In this document: piece after piece, positions 25,443-35,203 of the stretch
How the letters are laid out: the number at the start of each line of letters is the position of its first letter
Numbering within the stretch: position 1 is the first letter of the stretch
NCBI RefSeq assembly: GCF_016107625.1
Contig: NZ_JABASV010000004.1
Coordinates: 1 to 64,000, forward strand
Source: Vreelandella alkaliphila
GTDB lineage: Bacteria > Pseudomonadota > Gammaproteobacteria > Pseudomonadales > Halomonadaceae
DNA length: 64,000 bases
Direction of reading: 5' to 3'
Notes under the pieces: model-generated
Database searches by the model: none
Told to the model about the DNA's origin: nothing
The model's input: the letters and a program-made list of their open reading frames with translations, nothing else
Translations under genes and position numbers: made by a program

Positions 25443-27337
25443 CGGTTTTCTTCGGATGCCTGTTCAGGCGACGTCCATACGGGTTCTTCAGCTTGATTTG
25501 ACTCATCCCAACCGTGCCGCATTGACCTACTCAGCGCCTCTTCCAGTTTCATAAACAGTTCGCCGTAACGCGGGCTAAAGCTAATACCCTCCTCAATCTC
25601 TTTCCAGGCTTCAAACAGCTCATCTTCATGAGCATTTTCGTGTTGCTCAAACGAGTCGATCATCTGCTTGGCACGCATAGGATGCACACCCATAGCCGTT
25701 AACGTATGGCCGCCTAGCTCCAGCGCAGAGTGATAAACCTCTCTGGTTATATCGTCAGCCCCTGCTTCGCGAAGCTGATACCCATGGCCACGGTCAAATG
25801 CACGCGCCAATACCCAAACGTTGGGATAGTAATGCTTGACGTGCTTCACCATATCAACAGCACGATCGCGATCATCAATCGCCACTACCATCACTCGCGC
25901 ATGCGCAATACCCGCGGTTTCTAGAAGATCTGAGCGACTAGCATCGCCAAAGTAGCTTTTAATCCGAATATGGCGGAGGAGTTCAATTTGCTCAATTTCG
26001 AGATCCAAAGCCACGATGGGAATGTTATTGGCGCGCAACAAGCGACATACAACCTGCCCAAAACGACCGACACCGGCGATAATCACCGGCGCTTGCTCTT
26101 CGATCTTATCGGCATCGCGCGTATCATTTTTAGCTGTTTGGTAGCGCGGCAACACTAAGCGGTCGTAGGCAATAAACAATAGCGGCGTCGCAAACATGGA
26201 AAACGCGACAACAAGCGAAAGTAATTGCGATACATCAACAGGAATAACGTTGCTCTGCACGCTGTAAGTTAACAGCACAAATCCGAATTCCCCCGCCTGA
26301 GCAAGGCTTAACGTAAACAACCAGCCATTGCTATCGCGGACCCGGAACAACATGGCTAGCCCGAACAGGATAATGCCCTTTACAACAATAACACCAAGCA
26401 CTAATACCAGCACAGCTGGCCACTGTGACGTGAGTACCTGAAAGTCGATACCAGCCCCAACCGTGATAAAAAACAGACCGAGCAAAAGCCCTTTAAACGG
26501 TTCGATGTTGGCCTCGATTTCGTGCTTGAATTCGCTGTTAGCGAGTACGATACCGGCTAAAAAAGCGCCAAGCGCTGGAGACAAATTGACAACCCCCATC
26601 AGCGCAGCGATGCCAATGACCAGCATTAAAGCGGCAGCTGTAAATACCTCTCTCAAGCCAGAGGAAACCACATAGCGAAACAGTACTGGCCCAAGGTAAT
26701 GCCCACTAATAATTACGATCCCGATAGCCCCAACCACCACCAGCCCGTGGAGCCATGCTGGCATACCCTCGACAAGGCTAAGGCTGCTATGTTCAGCATA
26801 ACTACCACCTTCTCCCATTAGTTCAGGGAGCGCCAATAGTGGGATCAACGCCAACATCAGGATCACCGCGATGTCTTGAAATAGCAGCACCGAAAACGCG
26901 CTACGCCCGCCTTCAGTTTTCGTGAGTCCTTTTTCGTTTAGGGTTTGTAGCACAATCGCCGTTGAGGAAAGCGCGAAAATCAAACCGATGGCCAAGGATG
27001 TTTGCCAAGCAAGTCCCAGCCACCAAGCAACAGCGGTACCTGCAGCGGCTGTTATCAGCACCTGTAAACCACCCATCCCTATCAGGCTTACCCGCATGGC
27101 CCACAACCCTTTTGGGTCGAGCTCCATACCGACTAAAAACAGCATCATCACCACACCAAACTCGGCGAAGTGCTGAATCGTGGTGGTTTCCTGGCCGACT
27201 AATCCCAGCATTGGGCCTATCACCACCCCAGCTACCAAATAACCGAGCACCGAACCAAGTCCAAACCGCTTGGCAAGGGGGACAGCGATTACCGCTGCAA
27301 TGAGATAGATAAACGCTTGAATAAAATAGTCGGTCAT
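25439..27337 (-). CDS. Kef-type K+/H+ (CPA2) antiporter with TrkA-N domain
   Basis: 632 residues. The N-terminal ~380 residues form about 12 membrane helices of the CPA2 family (GLGSVLGYLVAGVVIGP, FALSSTAIVLQTLNEKG, FFITVGAGIDF, LSLAQAGEFGFVLL). The cytoplasmic RCK/TrkA-N domain follows, with the NAD-binding GVGRFGQVVCRLL and the acidic ALDLE. The KefB/KefC group exports K+ during electrophilic stress under glutathione control. Whether this member is glutathione-gated cannot be decided here, though a glutathione transferase is encoded elsewhere in the window. It is transcribed alone and divergent from trpR. Confidence 0.88.
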   Translation of the reverse strand: MTDYFIQAFIYLIAAVIAVPLAKRFGLGSVLGYLVAGVVIGPMLGLVGQETTTIQHFAEFGVVMMLFLVGMELDPKGLWAMRVSLIGMGGLQVLITAAAGTAVAWWLGLAWQTSLAIGLIFALSSTAIVLQTLNEKGLTKTEGGRSAFSVLLFQDIAVILMLALIPLLALPELMGEGGSYAEHSSLSLVEGMPAWLHGLVVVGAIGIVIISGHYLGPVLFRYVVSSGLREVFTAAALMLVIGIAALMGVVNLSPALGAFLAGIVLANSEFKHEIEANIEPFKGLLLGLFFITVGAGIDFQVLTSQWPAVLVLVLGVIVVKGIILFGLAMLFRVRDSNGWLFTLSLAQAGEFGFVLLTYSVQSNVIPVDVSQLLSLVVAFSMFATPLLFIAYDRLVLPRYQTAKNDTRDADKIEEQAPVIIAGVGRFGQVVCRLLRANNIPIVALDLEIEQIELLRHIRIKSYFGDASRSDLLETAGIAHARVMVVAIDDRDRAVDMVKHVKHYYPNVWVLARAFDRGHGYQLREAGADDITREVYHSALELGGHTLTAMGVHPMRAKQMIDSFEQHENAHEDELFEAWKEIEEGISFSPRYGELFMKLEEALSRSMRHGWDESNQAEEPVWTSPEQASEENR

Positions 27338-27391
27338 CGGGCTTCCTCAAATTAACACGAATGGCTTGACTTCATTGCGTAATAGGATACC

Positions 27392-27409
27392 GTACTAGTA
27401 CGCTAGTAC
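27392..27409. promoter_or_regulatory. TrpR-type operator
   Basis: GTACTAGTACGCTAGTAC is a perfect inverted repeat of GTACTAG around four bases. It contains the CTAG half-sites of known TrpR operators (for example ACTAGTTAACTAGT at the E. coli trp operon). It lies 47 bases before the trpR start, downstream of a possible -35 TTGACT at 27366. Autoregulation of the trpR-trpE-trpG unit is inferred. Confidence 0.8.
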
Positions 27410-27455
27410 AGCAACTTATTTCCTTAATTTTGTGGCAATACGGTGAACTCACTTT

Positions 27456-27749
27456 ATGTCATTTGATGATGACCATCAGGCTGATTTAGTACGCTATTTA
27501 CTTGCCATTGATTCGCCAGAAGCAATGGACGAGGCACTCGCCAGCTTGTTAACGCCCGCAGAGTACCAAGAAATCTGCAAACGCCTACAGATTTTTAAGC
27601 TTTTGCGTGAAGGAGTCCCCCACCGCAAAATCGCTGAAATCCTGGGCGTCGGTATTGCCACGGTATCCCGCGGTTCGCGCGCTTTAACCACATTACCCTC
27701 TTCAACGTTACCTTCATCACTACCGTCACCCACTTCACGGACCGATTAA
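27456..27749 (+). CDS. trpR: Trp operon repressor family protein
   Basis: 97 residues, close to E. coli TrpR (108). The helices LLTPAEYQEICKRLQIFKLL and the helix-turn-helix HRKIAEILGVGIATVSRGSRAL match the family, including the residues that bind the tryptophan corepressor near the turn. It would repress when bound to tryptophan. The C-terminal ~20 residues are Ser/Thr/Pro-rich. The TAA is followed 2 bases later by the trpE start, so the repressor heads the operon that it probably controls through the upstream operator. Confidence 0.88.
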   Translation: MSFDDDHQADLVRYLLAIDSPEAMDEALASLLTPAEYQEICKRLQIFKLLREGVPHRKIAEILGVGIATVSRGSRALTTLPSSTLPSSLPSPTSRTD

Positions 27750-27751
27750 TC

Positions 27752-29176
27752 ATGACGACGACTACGCCTGCTTCATCAGGCCCGCAGCCTTTTACGCTGT
27801 CGCGCAAGCCTCACTACGTCACCCTGGCGGCGGACTGTGACTTTTTTGCTCTGTTTCAAAAAATTGAACGCCAATTTGATACCTGCTACATGCTGGAATC
27901 ACTAGGCGAAGATAGCCATATGGCGCGCCACTCGATTATTGGCTTTGACCCTGAGTACACGCTTTACGCCAATGGCAGCACGCTAACTATTGAAGATCGT
28001 GACGGTAATGCAAACCACTATCCAAGCGATAACCCTTATGAGCTGCTACGCAGCTTGATTCCGCAGAATATTATTTCTCGTAAGTATGCAGGCGGACTAA
28101 GTGGTTATCTTGGTTATGACGCTATGCAGTACTTTGAGCCTTCGTTATCGTTGAAAGCTAGCGACGATTTCGACACGTTTCGATTTGGCCTTTATAAAGA
28201 TGGTTTGATCCTCGACAAAATGACCGGGGAAGTGACCTATTTTTATTACGACAACAGTCGCTACGAGTTTCTGCAAACCTTGATCGACGCTGAAGATATC
28301 CCTCCAGGCTCGTTACACATCACTGCGCTGGGCGACACCATGAGCCGCGAAGAGCACGCCGAAGCGGTGGCCAAGGTGAAGCAGGACATCATCGACGGTA
28401 AGGTTTTCCAGTGCGAAGTCGGCTTTAAAAAGCGCTTTAGCATTAAAGGCGATACGCTAGCGCTCTACGATCAGTTGCGCACCATTAACCCATCGCCACA
28501 GATGTACTACGTGAAATTTGGCGAGCAGAAGCTGATTGGCGCAAGCCCCGAGCTTCTGTTCAGGCTCCGCCAGGGCGAGATGGAGACCTTCCCGCTGGCA
28601 GGCACTACCACTCGTGGCAAAACCCCTCAAGAAGACACGCAGTTAGCTCGTGCGCTACTCAACGATCCTAAAGAGATTGCCGAGCACAATATGATTGTGG
28701 ACCTACACCGCAACGATATTGGCCGAGTGGCACAATTTGGCACGGTGAAAGTACGTAGCCTGATGGACATCAAGCGCTTTAGTCACGTGCAACATATCTC
28801 CAGTGAAATTGTTGGCATTATTGCCGAAGGCGAAGATATGTTTACATCCCTTGCCAGCAACTTCCCTGCGGGTACGCTGACGGGCGCGCCAAAAATCGAA
28901 GCAATGAAAATTATCGATGACTTGGAAATTGACGGTCGTGGCCCTTATGGCGGCGCGGTTGGCCAGTTCTCTTTTAATGGCGACTGCACCTTCGCGATTC
29001 CCATTCGTACGGTCTTTGTAAACGGTGAAAGCGCTTACGTGCAAACCTGTGGCGGCAACGTGTTTGATAGCAACGCCGAGGATGAATACGAAGAAATTCG
29101 CCGCAAATTTGCTGGCACCCGTAAAGCCCTTGCCCCTTTTATGAGCGCGGATATGGACATGGAGAGCCAAGCATGA
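27752..29176 (+). CDS. trpE: anthranilate synthase component I
   Basis: 474 residues. It turns chorismate plus ammonia (from TrpG) into anthranilate, the first step of tryptophan synthesis. An N-terminal CYMLESLGED segment carries the LES element used for tryptophan feedback binding. The chorismate-binding domain shows GKVFQCEVGFKKRF, LIGASPELLFRL, PLAGTTTRGKT, AEHNMIVDLHRNDIG and FPAGTLTGAPKIEAM. All key motifs are present. Length and sequence fit the shorter type of TrpE rather than the ~520-residue enteric type. Neighbouring trpR and trpG support trpE over pabB. Confidence 0.88.
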   Translation: MTTTTPASSGPQPFTLSRKPHYVTLAADCDFFALFQKIERQFDTCYMLESLGEDSHMARHSIIGFDPEYTLYANGSTLTIEDRDGNANHYPSDNPYELLRSLIPQNIISRKYAGGLSGYLGYDAMQYFEPSLSLKASDDFDTFRFGLYKDGLILDKMTGEVTYFYYDNSRYEFLQTLIDAEDIPPGSLHITALGDTMSREEHAEAVAKVKQDIIDGKVFQCEVGFKKRFSIKGDTLALYDQLRTINPSPQMYYVKFGEQKLIGASPELLFRLRQGEMETFPLAGTTTRGKTPQEDTQLARALLNDPKEIAEHNMIVDLHRNDIGRVAQFGTVKVRSLMDIKRFSHVQHISSEIVGIIAEGEDMFTSLASNFPAGTLTGAPKIEAMKIIDDLEIDGRGPYGGAVGQFSFNGDCTFAIPIRTVFVNGESAYVQTCGGNVFDSNAEDEYEEIRRKFAGTRKALAPFMSADMDMESQA

Positions 29177-29832
29177 AGGTGCTAATTATCGATAACTACG
29201 ACTCCTTCACCTATAACCTGTATCAGTTTATTGGTGAGATTTTAACCACGCAGAAGAACCGCGGCGAGCTGCCCCATTTCGAGATTATTGTTAAGCGCAA
29301 CAACCAAATCGACTTAAAAGCGATAGAAGCCATGGCGCCTGATCGGATTATAATCTCTCCTGGTCCAGGCTCGCCGGATGATCCGCGTTACTTTGGCGTC
29401 TGTGCCGACGTTATCGAGAAACTCGGCAAAACCACACCATTGTTGGGCGTTTGCCTGGGCATGCAGGGCATTGTTCACGTTTTTGGCGGCAAGGTGGTAA
29501 AAGCGCCTTTACCGATGCACGGCAAAATCAGTCCGATCAACCACAACAATCGCTCGGTATTTAATGGCGTACCCGACCAGCTTGAGGTGATGCGCTATCA
29601 CTCATTGATTGCCGACGCGTTCACCCTGCCCGACTGCCTGGAAGTGACCGCAACAGTGGGCGCGCTAGGTGCTGAAAAATTTGAGCAACGCAGCCACTGG
29701 CAAACAGTGGGTGAGTTTGAATTGATGGGCGTTAAGCACCGTGATTACCCCATTCACGGCATTCAGTTTCACCCCGAATCGTTTGCCACAGAAGGTGGCA
29801 AAGAACTAATTGCTAACTTCTTATTTGCCTGA
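29173..29832 (+). CDS. trpG: anthranilate synthase component II (glutamine amidotransferase)
   Basis: 219 residues. It releases ammonia from glutamine for TrpE. The class I amidotransferase triad is complete: Cys94 in LGVCLGMQG, His200 and Glu202 in GIQFHPESFAT. ISPGPGSPDDP forms the oxyanion strand. It is about 25 residues longer than the E. coli PabA type, with extra sequence near 25-36 and 165-182. Its ATG overlaps the trpE stop (ATGA). No trpD or trpC follows. Confidence 0.9.
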   Translation: MKVLIIDNYDSFTYNLYQFIGEILTTQKNRGELPHFEIIVKRNNQIDLKAIEAMAPDRIIISPGPGSPDDPRYFGVCADVIEKLGKTTPLLGVCLGMQGIVHVFGGKVVKAPLPMHGKISPINHNNRSVFNGVPDQLEVMRYHSLIADAFTLPDCLEVTATVGALGAEKFEQRSHWQTVGEFELMGVKHRDYPIHGIQFHPESFATEGGKELIANFLFA

Positions 29833-29870
29833 TCCATCAGCTTGTAGGTATACAATAGGTTAGGCGCTAA

Positions 29871-29906
29871 AGGCGGGCACCCAGGGCTGCCCGCCTTTCT
29901 ATTTTT
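29871..29906. terminator. terminator between trpG and rluF
   Basis: AGGCGGGCA and TGCCCGCCT form a perfect 9-bp stem followed by TTTCTATTTTT on the plus strand. It is a strong terminator for the trp unit and sits between convergent genes. Confidence 0.9.
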
Positions 29907-29908
29907 AC

Positions 29909-30973
29909 CTAACGCTTCCCTTTCGCCCGACCAACACGGCCTTTACCAACTGGCTTAGCCCCGGCCTTACCTTTTACGCTAGGCTTACCCGCGCCAGCAG
30001 CTTTGGCCTTAGGGTGTGGCTTACCCGATGCACTAGCCTTCGGGCCAGTACGCGCTTTTCCGCTGGCAGCTTTTTTGCCCTTAGGTGGCGGTTTGCTGCC
30101 AACCGCTTTAGCTCCTGGCCTAGCCGGCTTCTGGTGCCCCTGTTTCTGCCTCCCCTGTTTCTGCTTCCCCTTGGTGGCTGTTTTTTTAGGTTTGTTAGAG
30201 CCTGCCCCCGAATTGTAATCAGGCCGTGCCGTCTGGCTCTTGTCAGGAACTGCCTCAGAGCGTTCTGTCAGCGCGACAATCGTATCAATCTCTTTAGGGG
30301 TTAAGTCCCGCCAATCACCTAGAGCCAAACCTTGCAGGGAAACATTCATTATTCGTGTGCGAACAAGCTGGGTGACCTCGTAGCCAAAGTACTCGCACAT
30401 ACGGCGAATCTGGCGGTTCAACCCTTGCACCAGCGTAATAGTGAACACAAACGTCGACGACTTGGTCACTTTACACTTTTTAGTCACCTGCCCAAGGATC
30501 GGTACCCCCTTCTGCATGCCTGCTACAAACTCATCGGTAATCGGCTTATTGACCGTAACCACATACTCTTTTTCATGATTATTATTAGCGCGCAGGATTT
30601 TATTAACCAGGTCGCCATTATTGGTTAGAAAGATCAGCCCCTGTGAGTCTTTATCGAGACGCCCGATGGGAAAGATGCGCGTGCCATGTTTCACGAATTC
30701 AACAATATTATCTTTTTCGCTGGATTCGGTGGTACTGACAATCCCCACTGGCTTATTCAGCGCAATAAGCACCAAATCCTCTTCTTCCTGAGGCTCTATC
30801 TCCTGACCGTTGACCTTAACCCGATCACCCGGCACCACTTGATCGCCTGTCGTTGCCCGACGCCCATTAATCCAAACGTTGCCTTGTTCAACATAGCGGT
30901 CAGCCTCTCGGCGAGAACACAAACCGCTTTCGCTGATGTATTTATTGATGCGGGTAGATTTTCGTAACGACAT
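29909..30973 (-). CDS. rluF: 23S rRNA pseudouridine(2604) synthase RluF with long basic tail
   Basis: 354 residues. It isomerises U2604 of 23S rRNA. An N-terminal S4 domain ([20 protein letters not shown]) precedes the RsuA/RluB-type catalytic domain with [15 protein letters not shown] (catalytic Asp) and [17 protein letters not shown], very close to E. coli RluF. The enteric protein is about 290 residues; here roughly the last 110 residues are a Lys/Ala/Gly/Pro-rich tail with many KGK and GKA units. Such a tail would be disordered and could bind rRNA. It is convergent with trpG. Confidence 0.9.
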   Translation of the reverse strand: MSLRKSTRINKYISESGLCSRREADRYVEQGNVWINGRRATTGDQVVPGDRVKVNGQEIEPQEEEDLVLIALNKPVGIVSTTESSEKDNIVEFVKHGTRIFPIGRLDKDSQGLIFLTNNGDLVNKILRANNNHEKEYVVTVNKPITDEFVAGMQKGVPILGQVTKKCKVTKSSTFVFTITLVQGLNRQIRRMCEYFGYEVTQLVRTRIMNVSLQGLALGDWRDLTPKEIDTIVALTERSEAVPDKSQTARPDYNSGAGSNKPKKTATKGKQKQGRQKQGHQKPARPGAKAVGSKPPPKGKKAASGKARTGPKASASGKPHPKAKAAGAGKPSVKGKAGAKPVGKGRVGRAKGKR

Positions 30974-31041
30974 AAAACGCCATAGGCAAAAGTGTGGTGA
31001 AGTGGTTAAGCAAAATTCAAAAGCTAACGTTAAAAGCCTAA

Positions 31042-31587
31042 CTAGAAGCCGGACCCAGGTTGTTTAAGAAACTCTATTTCGGCTGGCGTAGATACCCGGC
31101 CCAACACTTCGTTGCGGTGGGGATAACGACCAAAGCGGTCAATGATCGCTTTGTGGCGAATCTCGAAATCCAAGTTATTCTCTAATCCAGGTTGATCAAA
31201 CAGCTGCATTGCCACCTCATGAATAGCGGCAGACTCACTGTGCATATAAGGCATGTATAAAAAACTACGCTCGACGGGAGCCAGTTCGTTATCCGCCGCT
31301 AAAGCAACCGCTTCCTGTGCAAGCGCTAAAGCTAACGCGTCACTGGCGAAGGCTTGCGGGTGGTCACGGTAGATATTTCGAGAAAACTGGTCCAACACAA
31401 TAATTTCAGCCAGCCTCCCTCGAGCAGTACTGCGCCACTCATAACATTCACAGGCAGCCGCTTTGGTCAGCAGTGGGCCGAAACGCTGGGTAATCTGCTG
31501 ATCCATCGACGTATCTTTTTTAAACCACTGCGCTGGCGTTAATTCATTAAACCAAAACGACAGTACTGACTGAGCATCCTTTATCAT
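31042..31587 (-). CDS. DUF924 family protein
   Basis: 181 residues from ATG at 31587, after a G-rich site; an earlier in-frame start would run through an inverted repeat. The family pattern is clear: SVLSFWF near the N-terminus, [19 protein letters not shown], then [25 protein letters not shown] and a closing [15 protein letters not shown]. These proteins are helical, cytoplasmic and of unknown biochemical role, perhaps TPR-like. The gene lies between rluF and ppc on the same strand but shows no functional link to them. Confidence 0.88.
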   Translation of the reverse strand: MIKDAQSVLSFWFNELTPAQWFKKDTSMDQQITQRFGPLLTKAAACECYEWRSTARGRLAEIIVLDQFSRNIYRDHPQAFASDALALALAQEAVALAADNELAPVERSFLYMPYMHSESAAIHEVAMQLFDQPGLENNLDFEIRHKAIIDRFGRYPHRNEVLGRVSTPAEIEFLKQPGSGF

Positions 31588-31619
31588 CACGCCCCCAATT
31601 CCTAATAAGGTGATGACGA

Positions 31620-31642
31620 CGCCGCCACACATAGTGGCGGCG
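31620..31642 (-). terminator. inverted repeat after ppc
   Basis: CGCCGCCAC and GTGGCGGCG form a perfect 9-bp stem 11 bases after the ppc stop. No T-run follows on the minus strand, so it may be a weak terminator or an mRNA-protecting hairpin. Confidence 0.45.
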
Positions 31643-31653
31643 TACTGTTATTT

Positions 31654-34302
31654 TTAACCCGTATTGCGTAAACCTGCTGCAATACCTGCCATGGTCACCA
31701 TGAGCGCACGAGAGAGATCGGCACTAATGGCACCATCGGCGTCCCGATTACGCTGTAGAAGCTCCGCTTGCAAGCCATGAAGCGGGTCGATGTAAGGGTT
31801 GCGCACATCAATTGCTTGGCGAATAAGCGGGGTGTTTTCAAGCAGCTTCTCTTGCTGAAGGATATCCAGCACGACGTTTTCAAGCCGCTCAAAACGCTCA
31901 CGTAGCTTCTTACCCAATGCTTTCAGCGAAGGCTCGTCGACTAGGCGATGCTCATAGTAAGCTGCAATCGCTACGTCCGCTTTGGCCAACAGCATTTCCA
32001 ACATATCGAGATAGGTGCCAAAGAAAGGCCACTGACTGCGCATTTCTTGCAGCACTTCCCGGCCGCCTGGCTGCTCCAGGCGTCGCGAGAACGCCTCACC
32101 GCTGCCCAGCCAAGCAGGTAACATCAAGCGAATCTGTGTCCAAGCAAAAATCCACGGAATCGCGCGTAAGGTTTCCACGCCACCATCCTGGCGACGCTTG
32201 GTTGGCCGAGAGCCGAGCGGCAGCCTACCCAGCGCCCCTTCTGGCGTGACAGCACGGAAATACGGGACAAAATCGGGGTCTTCACGCACTACGCCCACAT
32301 AGGCGGCATGGGCTACTTTCGCCAGTTGGTCCATCTCTTCACGCCACTGAGGCTCCGGTGCGGGCGGTGGCAAGAGCGTCGCTTCCATGACCGCACAGGC
32401 GTAAATTTCCATAGAGCGCAGCGCGATATCTGGCTGACCAAACTTAAAGCGAATCATCTCGCCTTGCTCTGTCACTCGTAGGCTACCATTCACTGAACCT
32501 GGCGGCTGGGAGAGAATCGCCGCATGCGCAGGGCCGCCACCACGACCAACAGTGCCACCCCGGCCATGGAAAAGCGTCAAATCTACGCCATGCTTGTCAC
32601 ATACATCGACTAACGACTCTTGGGCACGGTACTGTGCCCAGGCAGCAGCAAGCTGTCCGGCGTCTTTAGCCGAGTCTGAATAGCCAATCATGACTTCTTG
32701 ACGGTCTTTCGCCAGGGCACGGTAACCGGGAAGCGCCAGCAATTGGTCAATGACATCGCCCGCATGGTCAAGGTCGTTCAGGGTTTCAAACAGCGGTGCG
32801 ATGGGTAGCGTGACTTGGCCACCCACCTCTTTCATCAATAACGCAACGGTTAATACGTCCGAAGGCTCGGCAGCCATGGAGATAATATAAGTACCCAACG
32901 CTTCAGCATGCTCTTGAGCAATCACTTTGAAGGTATCGAGCACTTCGCGGGATTCTGCCGAGCACTCCCAACGGCGTGGGATCAGCGGCCGACTTGATTC
33001 AAGCTCTGCGAGCAGGAACTCTTGGCGCTGTGCTTCGTTCCAGTCCTGGTAGTGCCCCAAGCCTAGTGCACTGGTGAGTTCTTCCATTACCTGGGCATGG
33101 CGACTGGCCTCCTGGCGCAGGTCAAGTTTGGTCAGCGTGACACCGAACACTGCCACGCGGCGCAAGGTATCAAGCAGCGCACCGTTTGCAATGGTATCCA
33201 GCCCGACATCACACAGCGAGCGGTAACATGCCAGCAGCGGTGCGTAGAGCTGGTCGCGGGTTTCAATAATTGGCCCGCCGTCATAGTTGCGGCCATCCAG
33301 CTCTGCTTTTGCCCAGTCGCGTGTGGCTTCCATTTTATTCAGCAGACGCTTGAGCAGCTCGCGGTAAGGCTCAGCAACTTCTCCCACCTCTGCCTTCAGG
33401 GCGCTGTTGGCTTTCCACATGGAAAGCTCGGTTTTCAGCTGCTCAAGATCGCGCAAATAGAGATCGGCGGCCATCCAGCGGCCCAATAACAGCACCTCTC
33501 GCGTCACCCGCGCGGTGACATTTGGATTGCCATCTCGGTCACCGCCCATCCAAGAAGCGTAGCGAATAGGCGCGGCATCTAGCGGCAAACGCTCTCCGGC
33601 AGTATCGAGTAATAAATTATCCAAATCGCGATGGAAGTCTGGCACTGCCTGCCATAAGGAGTTTTCGATAACCGCGAAACCCCATTTGGCCTCATCAACA
33701 GGGGTTGGCCGCTCATGACGAATCTCATCGGTATGCCACGCTTGACTGATCAACTCTTCCAGGCGCCCCTGGGCGCGAGTGCCACGCTCTGGATAGTCCT
33801 CAGAGCTTTCAATCGCGGTCAGGCACTCGTCGATAGCATCGTATTTTTGAATCAACGTGCGGCGGATAACTTCTGTGGGGTGGGCAGTCAGCACGAGTTC
33901 AACGCGCATACTGGCCAGGGTTTCTACTAATTTACGGGGCGAATTACCCGCCTGCTGTGCACGGCTTAGCAGTTCACCAAGCACTGGCTGGGTACCAGGC
34001 TTGTAGTCTTCCACCCGGCGAAAGCGCGCCCGGTAGTGCTGTTCAGCAATGTTGGCAAGGTTCAAAAACTGGTTAAACGCGCGCGTAACTGGCAGCAGGT
34101 CGCGTTCGGGCAACTGGCGCAGATACTCAATAAGCTCACGCTGCTGCAATGAATCGCCCTGCCGTCCCCGCTTGGCATGGGCACGAATCGTTTCAATTTT
34201 ATCAACAAATGACTGGCCTAAATCATCGGCAATCGTACGGCCCAGGCTATCACCGAGAATACGCACGTTATCACGTAGCGATTCGTGTAGGTCGTGACTC
34301 AT
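31654..34302 (-). CDS. ppc: phosphoenolpyruvate carboxylase
   Basis: 882 residues, matching E. coli Ppc (883). The ATG at 34302 was chosen over 34308 because the AAGGAGG site is then eight bases away. It makes oxaloacetate from phosphoenolpyruvate and bicarbonate to refill the TCA cycle. Catalytic motifs are intact: VLTAHPTEVIRRTL near 150, GYSDSAKDAG, and FHGRGGTVGRGGGPAH near 580. The C-terminus ends in the conserved RNTG. It is transcribed with a 61-base gap after mazG and is probably independent. Confidence 0.96.
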   Translation of the reverse strand: MSHDLHESLRDNVRILGDSLGRTIADDLGQSFVDKIETIRAHAKRGRQGDSLQQRELIEYLRQLPERDLLPVTRAFNQFLNLANIAEQHYRARFRRVEDYKPGTQPVLGELLSRAQQAGNSPRKLVETLASMRVELVLTAHPTEVIRRTLIQKYDAIDECLTAIESSEDYPERGTRAQGRLEELISQAWHTDEIRHERPTPVDEAKWGFAVIENSLWQAVPDFHRDLDNLLLDTAGERLPLDAAPIRYASWMGGDRDGNPNVTARVTREVLLLGRWMAADLYLRDLEQLKTELSMWKANSALKAEVGEVAEPYRELLKRLLNKMEATRDWAKAELDGRNYDGGPIIETRDQLYAPLLACYRSLCDVGLDTIANGALLDTLRRVAVFGVTLTKLDLRQEASRHAQVMEELTSALGLGHYQDWNEAQRQEFLLAELESSRPLIPRRWECSAESREVLDTFKVIAQEHAEALGTYIISMAAEPSDVLTVALLMKEVGGQVTLPIAPLFETLNDLDHAGDVIDQLLALPGYRALAKDRQEVMIGYSDSAKDAGQLAAAWAQYRAQESLVDVCDKHGVDLTLFHGRGGTVGRGGGPAHAAILSQPPGSVNGSLRVTEQGEMIRFKFGQPDIALRSMEIYACAVMEATLLPPPAPEPQWREEMDQLAKVAHAAYVGVVREDPDFVPYFRAVTPEGALGRLPLGSRPTKRRQDGGVETLRAIPWIFAWTQIRLMLPAWLGSGEAFSRRLEQPGGREVLQEMRSQWPFFGTYLDMLEMLLAKADVAIAAYYEHRLVDEPSLKALGKKLRERFERLENVVLDILQQEKLLENTPLIRQAIDVRNPYIDPLHGLQAELLQRNRDADGAISADLSRALMVTMAGIAAGLRNTG

Positions 34303-34363
34303 TGGCATGGCCTCCTTACGGGGTCGCATTAGTTGTTAAAAGCTAGTTGTTAAAAATCAGTTG

Positions 34364-35203
34364 TTAAGGGGTAAGCGTTTTTTCTTGTGCTTTAGCGGCT
34401 TGCCAGTGTGTTTCCATTTCATCCAGCGAGGCGTCGGTTAGCGAACGCGCAGCGGCGGCAAGCTCGCGCTCTACGTAGCGAAAGCGGCGCTCAAATTTGG
34501 TATTTGTGGTACGCAAGCACTGTTCGGGGTCAGCACCCAATGTGCGCGCTAAATTAGTCACTGCAAACAACAAATCGCCGACTTCTTCTTGAGCGTGCTG
34601 TTGGTTACCCTCGGCAAGGGCTTCTTCAACTTCAGCCAGCTCTTCACGGATTTTGTCCAGTACACCGCTGGCATCCGGCCAGTCGAACCCGACCCTGGCG
34701 GCACGCTTCGAGAGTTTAGCGGCACGGCTAAGCGCAGGTAGCGTGCGCGGAACATCGTCAAGTACAGAGGGCGTGCTTTGCTGTGAACGCTCAGCACGCT
34801 CACCGGCCTTAAGCGCTTCCCAACGTGAATTAACGTGCTGGGTTTGTACGTCCTCGGCACTCACTCCGGGTGGACGCCGTGACGCTAGCGTGCCATCAGG
34901 AAATACATGCGGATGACGTCGCAACATCTTTGCGGTCAATGTATCGACGATGTCGTGAAAGTCGAAGCGCTGCTCTTCAGCACCAAACTGGGCGTAATAG
35001 ACCACTTGGAACAGCAGGTCACCCAACTCGCCGGGCAATTCATCAAAAGCGCGCCGCTCAATAGCGTCAGCAACTTCGTAAGCTTCTTCCAGCGTATGGG
35101 GCACGATGCTGTCCCAATCTTGCTTAATATCCCAAGGACACCCCTGTTCCGCATTGCGAAGTACCGACATCAATGTCAGCAGATCCTCTACGCTATAACG
35201 CAT
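34364..35203 (-). CDS. mazG: nucleoside triphosphate pyrophosphohydrolase MazG
   Basis: 279 residues, the usual two-domain length. It hydrolyses NTPs and dNTPs to monophosphates and is linked to (p)ppGpp control in E. coli. Each half carries the EExxE...ExxD metal-binding helices: TLEEAYEVADAIE and ELGDLLFQVVYYA in the first, EELAEVEEAL and EEVGDLLFAVTNLAR in the second. CPWDIKQ near residue 18 is the family hallmark. Its ATG overlaps the relA stop by one base (TGATG), so it is coupled to relA, as in enterics. Confidence 0.95.
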   Translation of the reverse strand: MRYSVEDLLTLMSVLRNAEQGCPWDIKQDWDSIVPHTLEEAYEVADAIERRAFDELPGELGDLLFQVVYYAQFGAEEQRFDFHDIVDTLTAKMLRRHPHVFPDGTLASRRPPGVSAEDVQTQHVNSRWEALKAGERAERSQQSTPSVLDDVPRTLPALSRAAKLSKRAARVGFDWPDASGVLDKIREELAEVEEALAEGNQQHAQEEVGDLLFAVTNLARTLGADPEQCLRTTNTKFERRFRYVERELAAAARSLTDASLDEMETHWQAAKAQEKTLTP

